From: Chlorogloeopsis fritschii | GTDB taxonomy: Bacteria; Cyanobacteriota; Cyanobacteriia; Cyanobacteriales; Nostocaceae | Strand: one strand, 5' to 3' | Assembly: GCF_043099315.1 (NCBI RefSeq) | Contig: NZ_CP170746.1 | DNA length: 64,000 nucleotides | Part shown: positions 9,152 to 17,833 of the stretch, in pieces | How positions within the stretch are numbered: the first letter of the stretch is position 1 | Layout: each line of letters starts with the position of its first letter | The notes under the pieces: generated by a model | Databases searched by the model: none | The model's input: the letters and a program-made list of their open reading frames with translations, nothing else | What the model was told of the DNA's origin: nothing | Translations under genes and position numbers: made by a program

Positions 9152-9176
9152 TACCGTTTTAGTACCGTTTTAGTAC
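9152..9176. repeat. short direct repeat in the glnA leader
   Basis: TACCGTTTTAG is repeated twice head to tail (9152-9162 and 9163-9173), followed by a third TAC, 15 bp from the glnA start on its leader side. The role is unknown. GTA/TAC pairs here are 9 bp apart, so this is not an NtcA box. Confidence 0.6.
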
Positions 9177-9244
9177 AGTAAACCACAAAGTTAATGCACG
9201 CTGACCCTATTCGGATAAACCCAAATCTAGAGACACCCTGCAAT

Positions 9245-9287
9245 ATCCTAAGGAGATAAAATAGGTGTATTTTGTATCATTTGTTAC
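9245..9287 (-). promoter_or_regulatory. NtcA-activated promoter of glnA
   Basis: On the minus strand, GTAACAAATGATAC (9274-9287) matches GTA-N8-TAC exactly. After a 23-bp gap it is followed by TAGGAT (9245-9250), which fits the TAN3T -10 box. This is the class II NtcA-activated architecture known from Anabaena glnA. It places the transcript start roughly 100 bp before the glnA ATG. Confidence 0.85.
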
Positions 9288-9513
9288 GATTTTGAGGTTT
9301 AAAGCTTATATTAACCTTTGCTAACCAACTCTACAAAACTTGACAGTTCATCTCATAGGGACAACTTTGGCTTAGAATCCTTAATTAGCGCATACATTGT
9401 TTTTGTGCCTGGGTTTCTTAAAAAAAATATTTATTGGCACAAAAATTAGCAGCTTACTAAAAACAGTCAAATAAATATCAAACCATAGATAGGAACGATT
9501 GGGAGAAAAAGGA

Positions 9514-10023
9514 ATGCGGGACGCAGTCACAAACTTAATTAAGAATTATGACGTTGCTGGGCGCTATTTTGATCGGAATGCGATCGACAGCCTCAAATCT
9601 TATTTTGAAAGTGGCACGAAGCGCGTGCAAGCAGCAGGAGCTATCAATGCCAATGCGGCGGCAATTGTCAAGCAGGCTGGTTCTCAATTATTTGAAGAAC
9701 AGCCAGAGTTGATTCGTCCTGGCGGCAATGCTTACACAACTCGTCGGTATGCAGCTTGTTTGCGCGATATGGACTACTACTTGCGCTATGCTACCTATGC
9801 GATCGTAGCTGGCAGCATGGATGTGCTAGATGAGCGAGTTTTGCAAGGTTTGCGGGAGACTTACAATTCTCTAGGGGTTCCCATTGGCCCTACAGTACGC
9901 GGTATTCAAATTATGAAGGATATTGCGAAGGAGCAAGCGGAGGCGGCTGGTATTGCTGATACTAGCTTTGTAGACGAGCCGTTTGACTATATGACTAGGG
10001 AATTGAGCGAGAAGGATATTTAG
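9514..10023 (+). CDS. apcF: allophycocyanin beta-18 subunit
   Basis: A 169-residue phycobilisome core subunit. It begins MRDAVTNLIKNYDVAGRYFD, and the chromophore site is RRYAACLRDMDYYLRY (the Cys82 equivalent). The Asn of GGNAYTTRRYAA is the residue methylated in beta-type subunits. The C-terminus FDYMTRELSEKDI is typical of ApcF and differs from ApcB. ApcF sits in the basal core cylinders and helps route energy to the terminal emitters. Start chosen at the ATG at 9514 (preceded by GGGAGAAAAAGG), not the in-frame TTG at 9499. It is divergent from glnA, the arrangement I recall in Anabaena PCC 7120. Intact. Confidence 0.93.
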   Translation: MRDAVTNLIKNYDVAGRYFDRNAIDSLKSYFESGTKRVQAAGAINANAAAIVKQAGSQLFEEQPELIRPGGNAYTTRRYAACLRDMDYYLRYATYAIVAGSMDVLDERVLQGLRETYNSLGVPIGPTVRGIQIMKDIAKEQAEAAGIADTSFVDEPFDYMTRELSEKDI

Positions 10024-10473
10024 TGAAGGCAGGAGGCAGAAGGCAGAAGGCAGGAGGCAAGAGAACGGAAGTTTTAATGCTTATACAATCGTGCTTTTTG
10101 CCTAGTTCTTTCTGTCACGTTGCAGTAGTCAATCTCTAGAGCTAAGAAAATTGATTGATCACACAGCGTTGCTAAATATGAAGTATGAAATTAAGAAACG
10201 CAGTAAATTAAAACTCTTACTCTCTGCGTCTTAGTGTGACGCCAGTTGCTACAACGCGCTTAAACCGCAAGGGCGCACTGGCTCCTCTGCGTGAGATAAA
10301 ATTCACCCCCGAATTTAGCAACCGACATCGCACTTTGGCTTGATTGACAAGGTGCGTTTACTTTTTTTAATACCAAAAATGAATTACTTCCTTCCCATTA
10401 AAGGAAAAGGTAAAAACTCAGATAATTAGAAAAGAAATAAGACACTAAGCAAAAACACTAGTAGAACAAAAAA
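10024..10473. repeat. 450-bp intergenic region with short repeats and a palindromic element
   Basis: 10024-10062 is a run of GGCAGAA/GGAGGCA heptamer-like repeats right after apcF. At 10240-10284 an element starts CGCCAGTTGCT and ends CGCACTGGCTCC. The same two ends occur in inverted orientation at about 54334-54376. The rest is AT-rich and precedes tlyA. No gene seen. Confidence 0.6.
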
Positions 10474-11307
10474 TTGGTTAAGCAGCGATTAGATACTTTG
10501 TTGGTGGATTTGGGGTTGTGTACTTCTCGTCAGCAAGCACAACGGTTAATTCAGGCGGGTGAGGTAACTGTGAATCAGCAGGTGCTGGATAAGCCAGGAA
10601 CGGAAGTTGAAACTTCGGCTCAAATTCAAGTTAAAGAGCGATCGCGTTTTGTTTCGAGAGGTGGCGAAAAGCTTGCAAAGGCGTTAGAAACTTTTGCTAT
10701 TCCTGTGGAAGGACGTATTTGCTTAGATGGTGGTATTTCTACAGGGGGTTTTACTGATTGCCTTTTGCAAGCAGGAGCAAAACAAGTCTATGGTGTTGAT
10801 GTTGGTTACGGACAAGTGGATTGGAAGTTACGTAACGATCCACGAGTCATTTTACGAGAACGCACGAATTTAAGGCATCTTACACCCAATGAGTTATACG
10901 GTGCACCCCCTGAAGAAACAGGGGGAATTTACGCTGATTTTGGCGTGGTAGATGTCTCGTTTATTTCTTTAACTAAAGTTTTGCCTGCACTGTGGCTACT
11001 GCTGCAAGCTCCCCGTGAAGCGGTTTTGTTAGTTAAGCCACAGTTTGAAGTGGGCAAAAATCGTGTGGGTAAAAAAGGTGTTGTGCGCGATCCGAAAGAT
11101 CATGCTGATGCTATTTTTCAGGTGTTGCAAAGTGCTCTAGAATTAGGGTGGAAATACAAAGGTTTGACTTATTCACCTATTACCGGGCCAGCTGGAAATA
11201 TTGAGTATCTTTTGTGGCTGGGAATGCAAAGTGAAACACCATCACCTAATTTAGAAACCATTCAGGAAATCACAAAATCAACAGTAACTGAGTTTAAAGA
11301 AAATTAA
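10474..11307 (+). CDS. tlyA: TlyA-family rRNA 2'-O-methyltransferase
   Basis: A 277-residue protein with an N-terminal S4 RNA-binding domain (residues 1-62, RLDTLLVDLGLCTSRQQAQR) and an FtsJ/RrmJ methyltransferase domain. In the latter, the SAM site is LDGGISTGGFTDCLLQAGA near residue 82 and the later conserved segment is FGVVDVSFISLTKVLP near 155. TlyA enzymes methylate cytidines in 16S and/or 23S rRNA. The usual start context is TTG at 10474, preceded by AGAACAAAAAA with no strong ribosome site. Its last 4 bp overlap the end of the convergent CP12 gene. The family call is firm; the exact target base is inferred. Confidence 0.85.
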   Translation: MVKQRLDTLLVDLGLCTSRQQAQRLIQAGEVTVNQQVLDKPGTEVETSAQIQVKERSRFVSRGGEKLAKALETFAIPVEGRICLDGGISTGGFTDCLLQAGAKQVYGVDVGYGQVDWKLRNDPRVILRERTNLRHLTPNELYGAPPEETGGIYADFGVVDVSFISLTKVLPALWLLLQAPREAVLLVKPQFEVGKNRVGKKGVVRDPKDHADAIFQVLQSALELGWKYKGLTYSPITGPAGNIEYLLWLGMQSETPSPNLETIQEITKSTVTEFKEN

Positions 11308-11564
11308 ACATCGTAAATCCGACACTCGACTGCATCTGGGTGAGTTTCACAATAAATTTCTAGTGCAGTTTTATTTTTTGCAGTCATCAATTGATGAAAT
11401 TTCTCGGCTTGTAGTTCTTCAACAATTTCCCACGCTACAGCACAGTCACTAGAGTGTTTTCCTTTTACCTCACAGGTTGTATGGGCTTGAGCAACAGCTT
11501 GGGCAATAGCTTGCTCAATATCAAAAGGAACAGAAGTTTGGATGACATCTAAACTTTTCGCCAT
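11304..11564 (-). CDS. CP12 family protein
   Basis: An 86-residue protein with both CP12 hallmarks. The N-terminal cysteine-pair region is AHTTCEVKGKHSSDCAVAWE followed by EIVEELQAE (the AWD_VEEL-like core). The C-terminal redox loop is CETHPDAVECRIYDV. CP12 ties GAPDH and phosphoribulokinase into an inactive complex in the dark and releases them when its disulfides are reduced. All four cysteines are present, so redox switching should work. It overlaps tlyA by 4 bp tail to tail. The 518 bp upstream is AT-rich and must contain its promoter. Confidence 0.93.
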   Translation of the reverse strand: MAKSLDVIQTSVPFDIEQAIAQAVAQAHTTCEVKGKHSSDCAVAWEIVEELQAEKFHQLMTAKNKTALEIYCETHPDAVECRIYDV

Positions 11565-12082
11565 AGTTTTTATGTTTTGTATGATGCAATAGAAGTTGGC
11601 TATAAGCTCAGATTAATTCATGAGCTTATACTTCTAGTTTATATAGACTTCTTAAAAGAAAGCAGTAATCAAAATAATAATTTTGAGAATAAATTTATTA
11701 ACTAATTTTCCAAATATAATTTAAGTAAATAGTGGTAATAAACTATTTATATTTTCACTTTTTATATATAACACTTAGGATAGATTTAAAATTACGAGAT
11801 TTTTAATAATATAGGTAAGTGACTGTTTGGCATTTTTACAATTTTAAAAATAAGTCAAATTTAATACTTAAATTTCAAAAACAAAAAATAATACGAGTAT
11901 CATTTACAAGTTAAACTCAAGCTAGAGAAACTGCCCCACAACACTAATGCTTATGGAATAGATTAAAATAAAATCTTAAGGAATAATAAAGATATATTTT
12001 CATCTATCTAGAGAAAGAAGCGATTAACTCCTCAATTTTAGAAAATTTAGAAAACTTAACAAACTTAGCTACTAATTCAAAA
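11565..12082. other. 518-bp AT-rich intergenic region
   Basis: Divergent space between CP12 and a small hypothetical gene. It is very AT-rich with no open frame of interest, repeat or recognisable operator. It should contain both promoters. Confidence 0.5.
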
Positions 12083-12331
12083 ATGGTTTCTTCAGAAAAA
12101 GAGGTATTTTTTCATACAGAACTAGTTAAGTATGGCATCGATTATCAAAGAGCTGCTAAAGTTGCTAAGATTTTAGTGTCTGAGATGTCAGATGAATTTT
12201 TAACTGACGAAGAGATACGGCTTGCTGAAGAAGTTTGTCAAGAGTGGTTAAGAAAACACCAACGCTTGACTTACATAAATCAGTTAATTTCTAGAAATGG
12301 AAGTATGAACGCCAGAAAGATGCGGAAGTAA
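12083..12331 (+). CDS. small conserved-looking hypothetical protein (82 aa)
   Basis: I do not recognise it. The 82-residue product is soluble and predicted helical, with an acidic middle (SDEFLTDEEIRLAEEVCQEW) and a basic C-terminus. The KVAKILVSEMSDEFLTDEE segment looks like a real folded helix pair rather than random translation. It ends 1 bp before the stop of the convergent GTPase gene, a tight packing that argues for a real gene. No ribosome-binding site is obvious before the ATG. Confidence 0.5.
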   Translation: MVSSEKEVFFHTELVKYGIDYQRAAKVAKILVSEMSDEFLTDEEIRLAEEVCQEWLRKHQRLTYINQLISRNGSMNARKMRK

Positions 12332-12332
12332 G

Positions 12333-13715
12333 TTAGTCATCTATTATGCCCAAGTTTTGTCCCAATTCCTGTCGCAAACGGTACAAAATTGTATTGGGTT
12401 CCACTTCAGAAAGAATTTCTGCAATTACCGTGCTAGCGCCCAATTGTCCCCAGCTACAACCTTTTTCGAGATAAACTTGGGCAGCTTTACCAACGCTGTA
12501 TGCACCATAACCGGCAATACCAGCTTGCGCAATCGCACTGCCAGCGAAAGCGGTAATATTGCTAGGATTATCACCAGAGGCAACAGCAGCTGTTGTTTTA
12601 CCTAAACCAAGAATAAAACTGCTGCCTAATTCTCCAAGTAGCAAACCGCCAGAACTTAATAAGATTGTTCTCAAAAGCTTACTCGCTTCATAGCCAGTCA
12701 TCGGTAAACCATAAAGCCGAGCAAGAGAGCGAATTAATGCCAAGTCGGCTACAGTTCCGCCTAATACGTCTAAGAAAGCGATGGGGTTTAATCCTACTGC
12801 TAGAGCTTTGTACTTGGTAAATTGCCAAATCAAGTCTTCTGCTTCTCGGTTACGGATATCGACAGTTTTGGATGCGATCGCCTCTTGGGCTTCTCTTGCT
12901 TGTACGAGTGCGTTTAAAGCCAAAAGCGATCGCCCTTCTCGGTTGAGAATTTTCAGTATTGTCTGTTTGAGTTCGTCTATTTGTGGTGGTGGCGTCTCCC
13001 ATTCATAAGCTACCTTGCCATCAGGATACTCAACCCGCACTTCCATAGGTGCTGGCTCCGCCGCTACCATAACAATTTCATCAGGTTGTAGGGGTTTTGC
13101 TTGCAGATTACCCGCACCAAGTTGTTGGAGATTTTGGTAAATTTTTGCTCGATCTGTATCTGGGTACAAGTCTATTTTGTTAAACACCAGAATCAGGGGC
13201 TTTTGACTATAGCGCAATTCACATAAAGCTTGATATTCAGTGCGAGTAATATCCCCAGCAACGACAAACAAAATTAAATCTGCCTGACGTGCGACTTCTT
13301 TTGCCATTTGCGATCGCGCTTCTCCCGCAATTTCATCTAGTCCTGGTGTATCAATTAACTCTACTTGTACTTTGCCACCAGGATTCCAACTTACAGAACG
13401 AGGATACTGAGTTACGCCATGAAGGGGGCCTGTTTGGAGAATTTTTTGTCCTAGTAAAGCATTTAAAATTGCTGACTTGCCACGACTCACCAAACCAAAG
13501 GCGGCGATCCGAATCACATTGTAGTCTAGTTTGTTGAGAGTAGCATTTAAAACTTCTAATTCTGGTTTGACTAAACCTGCTAACTGTGGATTTGATGATG
13601 TTTGTCCGGGTTTACGGAGATTGCCATACCAAGAGAGCGCTTGTCTAAGACTAGCACGAGCACGGTTGAGGTGTGTTTCTTGTAGGTTCTTTGGCACTTC
13701 GTTGAGTTGAGTCAA
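12333..13715 (-). CDS. Era-like GTPase with DUF697-type C-terminal membrane domain
   Basis: A 460-residue protein. G motifs: the P-loop GLVSRGKSAILNALLG near residue 74, a switch region with GVTQYPR near 100, DTPG near 122, and NKIDLYPD near 179. The C-terminal half has hydrophobic alanine/glycine-rich helices (about 305-430), the DUF697/YcjF-like part found in cyanobacterial GTPases that associate with membranes. The start is a TTG (13715), since no Met occurs near the N-terminus and the frame closes upstream. The role is unknown; related proteins are thought to act in membrane or thylakoid maintenance (inference). Confidence 0.8.
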   Translation of the reverse strand: MTQLNEVPKNLQETHLNRARASLRQALSWYGNLRKPGQTSSNPQLAGLVKPELEVLNATLNKLDYNVIRIAAFGLVSRGKSAILNALLGQKILQTGPLHGVTQYPRSVSWNPGGKVQVELIDTPGLDEIAGEARSQMAKEVARQADLILFVVAGDITRTEYQALCELRYSQKPLILVFNKIDLYPDTDRAKIYQNLQQLGAGNLQAKPLQPDEIVMVAAEPAPMEVRVEYPDGKVAYEWETPPPQIDELKQTILKILNREGRSLLALNALVQAREAQEAIASKTVDIRNREAEDLIWQFTKYKALAVGLNPIAFLDVLGGTVADLALIRSLARLYGLPMTGYEASKLLRTILLSSGGLLLGELGSSFILGLGKTTAAVASGDNPSNITAFAGSAIAQAGIAGYGAYSVGKAAQVYLEKGCSWGQLGASTVIAEILSEVEPNTILYRLRQELGQNLGIIDD

Positions 13716-13749
13716 GGTTAGAAATCAAACAGCTAGTTATCTAATTCCA

Positions 13750-15172
13750 TGAGAAGACTCCCGTTACAGTCGCAGACTTAGCGGGAGATGAATCATGGGT
13801 CAAAAACGCAACGCCCTCTGACCAGTATTTTGCGTTAGCAAAATTAGGGAGGAGGGTAGTTAAGTTTTTGACAACATGGTATACTATTTTATGTACTAAC
13901 AAGTTACATAAATGCTGGTATTTGAGGCAAAACTTGAAGGGCAAGACGTGCAGTATCAAGCGCTTGATGAAGCTATTAGAACTGCTCGTTTTGTGCGTAA
14001 TAGTTGCCTCCGGTACTGGATGGATAACAAAGGAATTGGGCGTTACGATCTCAACAAATTTTGCGCTATTCTTGCTGCTAATACTGAGTTTCCTTGGGTA
14101 GCCAAGTTGAACTCGATGGCTCGTCAAGCTAGTGCAGAAAGAGCGTGGTCTGCAATTGCTAGGTTTTTCGATAATTGCAAGAAATCTAAACCAGGTAAGA
14201 AAGGATTCCCACGGTTCAAGAAAGAGCAAACTCATGGGAGTGTTGAATATAAAACCTGTGGGTGGAAGCTCTCTGATGACCGTCGCTATATCACTTTTAA
14301 CGATGGTTTCAAAGCAGGGACTTTCAAGCTTTGGGGAACTCGTGACCTGCACTTTTACCAGTTGAAACAGTTCAAGCGAGTGCGGGTTGTGCGTCGTGCC
14401 GATGGGTACTACGCGCAGTTTTGTATCGACCAAGAACGAGTCGAAAAGCGAGAACCAACAGGTAAAACTATTGGTTTGGATGTGGGACTTAACCACTTCT
14501 ATACCGATAGCGAAGGTAATCAGATTGAGAACCCTAGACACCTGCGTAAAAGCGAGAAGTCTTTGAAACGTCTGCAACGTAGATTGTCTAAAACCAAAAA
14601 GGGTTCTAAAAACAGAGTTAAAGTGAGAAATCGATTGAGTAAAAAGCATCTCAAAGTAAGTAGGCAACGTAAAGACTTCGCTGTAAAATTGGCGAGGTGC
14701 GTAGTCCAGTCGGCAGACTTGGTAGCCTATGAGGATTTGAAGGTGCGGAATATGGTGAGAAACAGACATCTTGCCCAATCGATTAGTGATGCTGCGTGGA
14801 CTCAGTTTAGGCAGTGGGTTGAGTATTTTGGCAAGGTGTTTGGTGTGGTGACTGTTGCAGTTCCACCCCACTACACCAGTCAAAATTGCTCTAACTGTGG
14901 TGAGGGTGTCAAAAAAACCTTGTCTACTAGAACTCATGTTTGTCCTCATTGTGGTCATACCCAGGATAGAGACTGGAACGCTGCGCGGAACATACTTGAA
15001 TTAGGACTACGTACTGTGGGGCACACAGGATCTCAAGTCTCTGGAGATATCGACCTCTGTTTGGGAGAGGCAACTCCTCCAAATAAGCCGAGTCGTGGAA
15101 AGAGAAACCCCAAAGAGTGATCTTTGGAATCCCCCGCTACACCCGCAAGGGTTAGCGGCGGGAGGATGTCAA
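13750..15172 (+). mobile_element. IS200/IS605-family element with TnpB only (element 1)
   Basis: The left end has a hairpin at 13756-13790 (CTCCCG/CGGGAG followed by AGATGAATCATGGGTC). The right end at 15131-15170 has a related hairpin (CGCTA/TAGCG inside CCC/GGG, followed by AGGATGTC). Both hairpins are in the same orientation, as TnpA-type single-strand transposition requires. No tnpA is present, so the copy must have been moved in trans or is a relic. Exact ends cannot be fixed without an empty site. Confidence 0.6.
13912..15120 (+). CDS. tnpB: RNA-guided endonuclease TnpB (OrfB), intact
   Basis: A 402-residue TnpB. The RuvC residues are all present: Asp190 in GLDVGLNHF, Glu274 in VAYEDLKVRN and Asp354 in QDRDWNAARN. 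A four-Cys zinc finger (NCSNCG ... CPHCG) sits between the last two. An N-terminal OrfB helix-turn-helix region precedes them. TnpB enzymes cut DNA guided by a right-end RNA that overlaps the end of their own gene and help keep the element in place. The stop lies 10 bp before the right-end hairpin, consistent with such an RNA. Domain and length look normal, so activity is plausible. Start at ATG 13912; no good ribosome site. Confidence 0.9.
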   Translation: MLVFEAKLEGQDVQYQALDEAIRTARFVRNSCLRYWMDNKGIGRYDLNKFCAILAANTEFPWVAKLNSMARQASAERAWSAIARFFDNCKKSKPGKKGFPRFKKEQTHGSVEYKTCGWKLSDDRRYITFNDGFKAGTFKLWGTRDLHFYQLKQFKRVRVVRRADGYYAQFCIDQERVEKREPTGKTIGLDVGLNHFYTDSEGNQIENPRHLRKSEKSLKRLQRRLSKTKKGSKNRVKVRNRLSKKHLKVSRQRKDFAVKLARCVVQSADLVAYEDLKVRNMVRNRHLAQSISDAAWTQFRQWVEYFGKVFGVVTVAVPPHYTSQNCSNCGEGVKKTLSTRTHVCPHCGHTQDRDWNAARNILELGLRTVGHTGSQVSGDIDLCLGEATPPNKPSRGKRNPKE

Positions 15173-15374
15173 TTCTATTGTGTCGAATTTTGAAGCTGTT
15201 TGTGTTTTCTGTCAACTAAATGTGAAAGCCCTGTAAAATCTATGAATTTTTAGAGAAGTCGAGTATCTGCGTTTCTAGAGCATCAATTTTGACCGACAAA
15301 TATGGGAACACTAACTTTAACTACTAGTTTGATTTGTATAACTAGTTTAATTTGTATAAATAAGTTTACAAATT

Positions 15375-17585
15375 ATGAAGATCTTTAATTCTAAAAGCTT
15401 TATAAAAGTACCTTTACGCGCCCTCTTAATAGTTCCCTTTGTAGCTCAAATTTCTATCTCGGTTGGTTTAGTCGGATATTTATCTTTAAAAAATGGACAG
15501 AAGGCAGTTAACAACTTAGCCGATCAAGTGATGGGCAAAACCAGCGATCTGGTGAATCAGCATTTGAATAGTTATCTGGCAACACCACATCAAATTAATC
15601 AATTAAATGCAGACGCTATAGAAACGGGAATTCTCGATTTACGTGACTTTGAAAAAGCAGGAAGATACTTTTGGAAACAGACGCAGCTCTATCAAAATTT
15701 CGCCTACAACGGCTATACTCTTGTGACAGGGCAAGGGGTAGGCTCTGCCAATTATCCGGGGAGCAAATCTACCACGATAGAACTGTATCCTCTTGTGGCT
15801 GTCAAAGGAGTTTCTAAAATTTCTTCCTATGTGACAGATGCCCAAGGGAATAAGACGAAGCTAATCAATACTTATGATTACAACAGTTTTGAACAAACTT
15901 GGTATGTAGAAGCAGTAAAAGCTGGTAAACCGATTTGGAGTGGTATAAGTACTTGGGATGGTGAGGTTGGTTATATCGCCGCTTCCGCCAGTTATCCCAT
16001 ATATGAAAAAAGCGGTAAATTGCTCGCTGTGTTTGGTACTGATGTACTGCTGTCGAGTATCAGTGATTTTCTTCGCCAAATTCACGTCAGTCAAAATGGT
16101 AGTGTTTTTATTATTGAGCGCAATGGGCTATTGGTTGCAAATTCCAGTTCCCAAAAACCCTATGTGATTGTTAACGGTAAAACTAAACGATTGGCTGCAA
16201 CTGACAGCCCCGATCGCCTGATTCAAGCAACTAGCAAATATTTACAGCAAAAGCTGGGCGATTTTGACAAGATTCAAAACCAACAGCAATTAACATTTGA
16301 TTTCAAGGGCGATCGCCAATTTGTCAAAGTTACTCCTTGGCGCGATCGCTTCGGGTTGGATTGGCTTGTGGTTGTGAGTGTGCCCGAATCTGATTTCATG
16401 GGGCAAATTTACGCTAACACCCGCACTACATTTTTCTTATGCTTGCTGACTTTAGGAGTAGCATCTATTGCAGGTATTTACACATCTCGTTGGATTACCC
16501 AACCAATTTTACGTTTAATTCAGGCAAGTCAGGCGATCGCCGCAGGACACTTGGATCGTTCGGTGGAAGTGAAAGGAATTGATGAGTTGGAGATACTCGG
16601 ACAATCCTTCAATTATATGGCTAGGCAGCTGCAAGAATCCTTTACAGCGCTCGAAACAGCTAACCAACAATTGGAAGAGGCTAACACGGAACTAGAGGAG
16701 CGGGTAGAAACACGGACAACTGAACTTCAAGCAACAATAGCTCAGTTACACCAAACCCAAGCGCAGATGGTGCAGAGTGAAAAAATGTCAGCTCTCGGTC
16801 AGATGGTAGCAGGCGTTGCCCATGAAATCAACAATCCAGTCAACTTTATTCATGGCAATCTCACCTATATTGATGGGTACACTCAGGATTTATTGCGCTT
16901 GGTACAACTCTACCAAAAGTACTTGCCCGAACCTCCAAAAGAAATAGAAGAAGAACTTGTCGCAACTGACTTTGACTTTTTGGAACAGGATTTAACTAAA
17001 GTACTCCAGTCGATGCGAATCGGAACGAACCGCATTCGTGAAATTGTGCTGTCATTGCGAAACTTCTCGCGTTTAGATGAAGCAGAGGTAAAAGAAGTTG
17101 ATATTCATGAAGGCATAGATAATACACTCGTAATTTTAAATCACCGCTTGAAGGCAAAACCAGATAGTTCCGAAATCCAGATAATTAAAGAGTATGGTAA
17201 GTTACCTTTAGTAAAGTGCTACGCTGGTCAAATGAATCAGGTATTTATGAATATTATCAGCAACGCTATTGATGCATTGGAAGAGCGCGATCGCCAGCGA
17301 ACATTAGAGGAGATTCAAGCCCAACCTAGTATAATTCGAGTTTCGACGGCAGCTAAAGGTAGTACTGTTACTATTAGTATTAAAGATAACGGTTCTGGTA
17401 TGAATGAAGCAGTACGCTCCAAGTTATTTAATCCGTTTTTTACTACAAAGCCTATTGGAAAAGGCACTGGTTTGGGTTTAGCTATTAGCTATCAAATTGT
17501 TACCGAAAAGCATCATGGAAAGCTTTACTGTTATTCTCAACCAGGAAAAGGAGCAGAGTTTTTAATTGAAATTCCCATTTTATAA
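15375..17585 (+). CDS. sensor histidine kinase, dCache-HAMP-HisKA-HATPase
   Basis: A 736-residue membrane sensor. The first membrane helix is at about 15-38. A large extracytoplasmic double-Cache region (about 45-340) follows, with AWYVEA-like and DVLLSSISDFLRQIHV segments. The second helix is at about 349-371. A HAMP domain (372-424, with a DELEILGQSFNYMARQL stretch) leads into a coiled coil. The HisKA motif GVAHEINNPVNF carries His483. ATP-binding boxes are NIISNAIDALE, DNGSGM and GKGTGLGLAIS. All catalytic parts are present. No response regulator adjoins it, so its partner is elsewhere. Cache domains usually bind small molecules such as amino acids; the ligand is unknown. Confidence 0.92.
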   Translation: MKIFNSKSFIKVPLRALLIVPFVAQISISVGLVGYLSLKNGQKAVNNLADQVMGKTSDLVNQHLNSYLATPHQINQLNADAIETGILDLRDFEKAGRYFWKQTQLYQNFAYNGYTLVTGQGVGSANYPGSKSTTIELYPLVAVKGVSKISSYVTDAQGNKTKLINTYDYNSFEQTWYVEAVKAGKPIWSGISTWDGEVGYIAASASYPIYEKSGKLLAVFGTDVLLSSISDFLRQIHVSQNGSVFIIERNGLLVANSSSQKPYVIVNGKTKRLAATDSPDRLIQATSKYLQQKLGDFDKIQNQQQLTFDFKGDRQFVKVTPWRDRFGLDWLVVVSVPESDFMGQIYANTRTTFFLCLLTLGVASIAGIYTSRWITQPILRLIQASQAIAAGHLDRSVEVKGIDELEILGQSFNYMARQLQESFTALETANQQLEEANTELEERVETRTTELQATIAQLHQTQAQMVQSEKMSALGQMVAGVAHEINNPVNFIHGNLTYIDGYTQDLLRLVQLYQKYLPEPPKEIEEELVATDFDFLEQDLTKVLQSMRIGTNRIREIVLSLRNFSRLDEAEVKEVDIHEGIDNTLVILNHRLKAKPDSSEIQIIKEYGKLPLVKCYAGQMNQVFMNIISNAIDALEERDRQRTLEEIQAQPSIIRVSTAAKGSTVTISIKDNGSGMNEAVRSKLFNPFFTTKPIGKGTGLGLAISYQIVTEKHHGKLYCYSQPGKGAEFLIEIPIL

Positions 17586-17833
17586 CTATCTATAGGAAAA
17601 TAGTTGTATTTATGAAATTATACGTAGTAACGCACCATTATTAAGGATTCGATGCGTGCGGCAGAAGTGTTTATTGAGCCGCACTAATAGTGCGATTAGT
17701 GCGATCGCTTATCTTGTAAATTAGGTTGAGGAACTAAACCCCAGATTATTTAACTACACAAACCTTTCTGCAGCATCAATACCCACCTCAATTCTTGATG
17801 AATTTGTAAATCACGTCTAATGTGAATTAAGAC

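Noticed and set aside
9152..9176. Possible second NtcA box GTACCGTTTTAGTAC before glnA
   Set aside because: GTA and TAC are separated by 9 bp, not 8, and belong to a short direct repeat; the real box is at 9274-9287.
13741..14958. Long minus-strand frame of 405 codons
   Set aside because: It is the antisense shadow of tnpB at 13912-15120 and has no known protein features.
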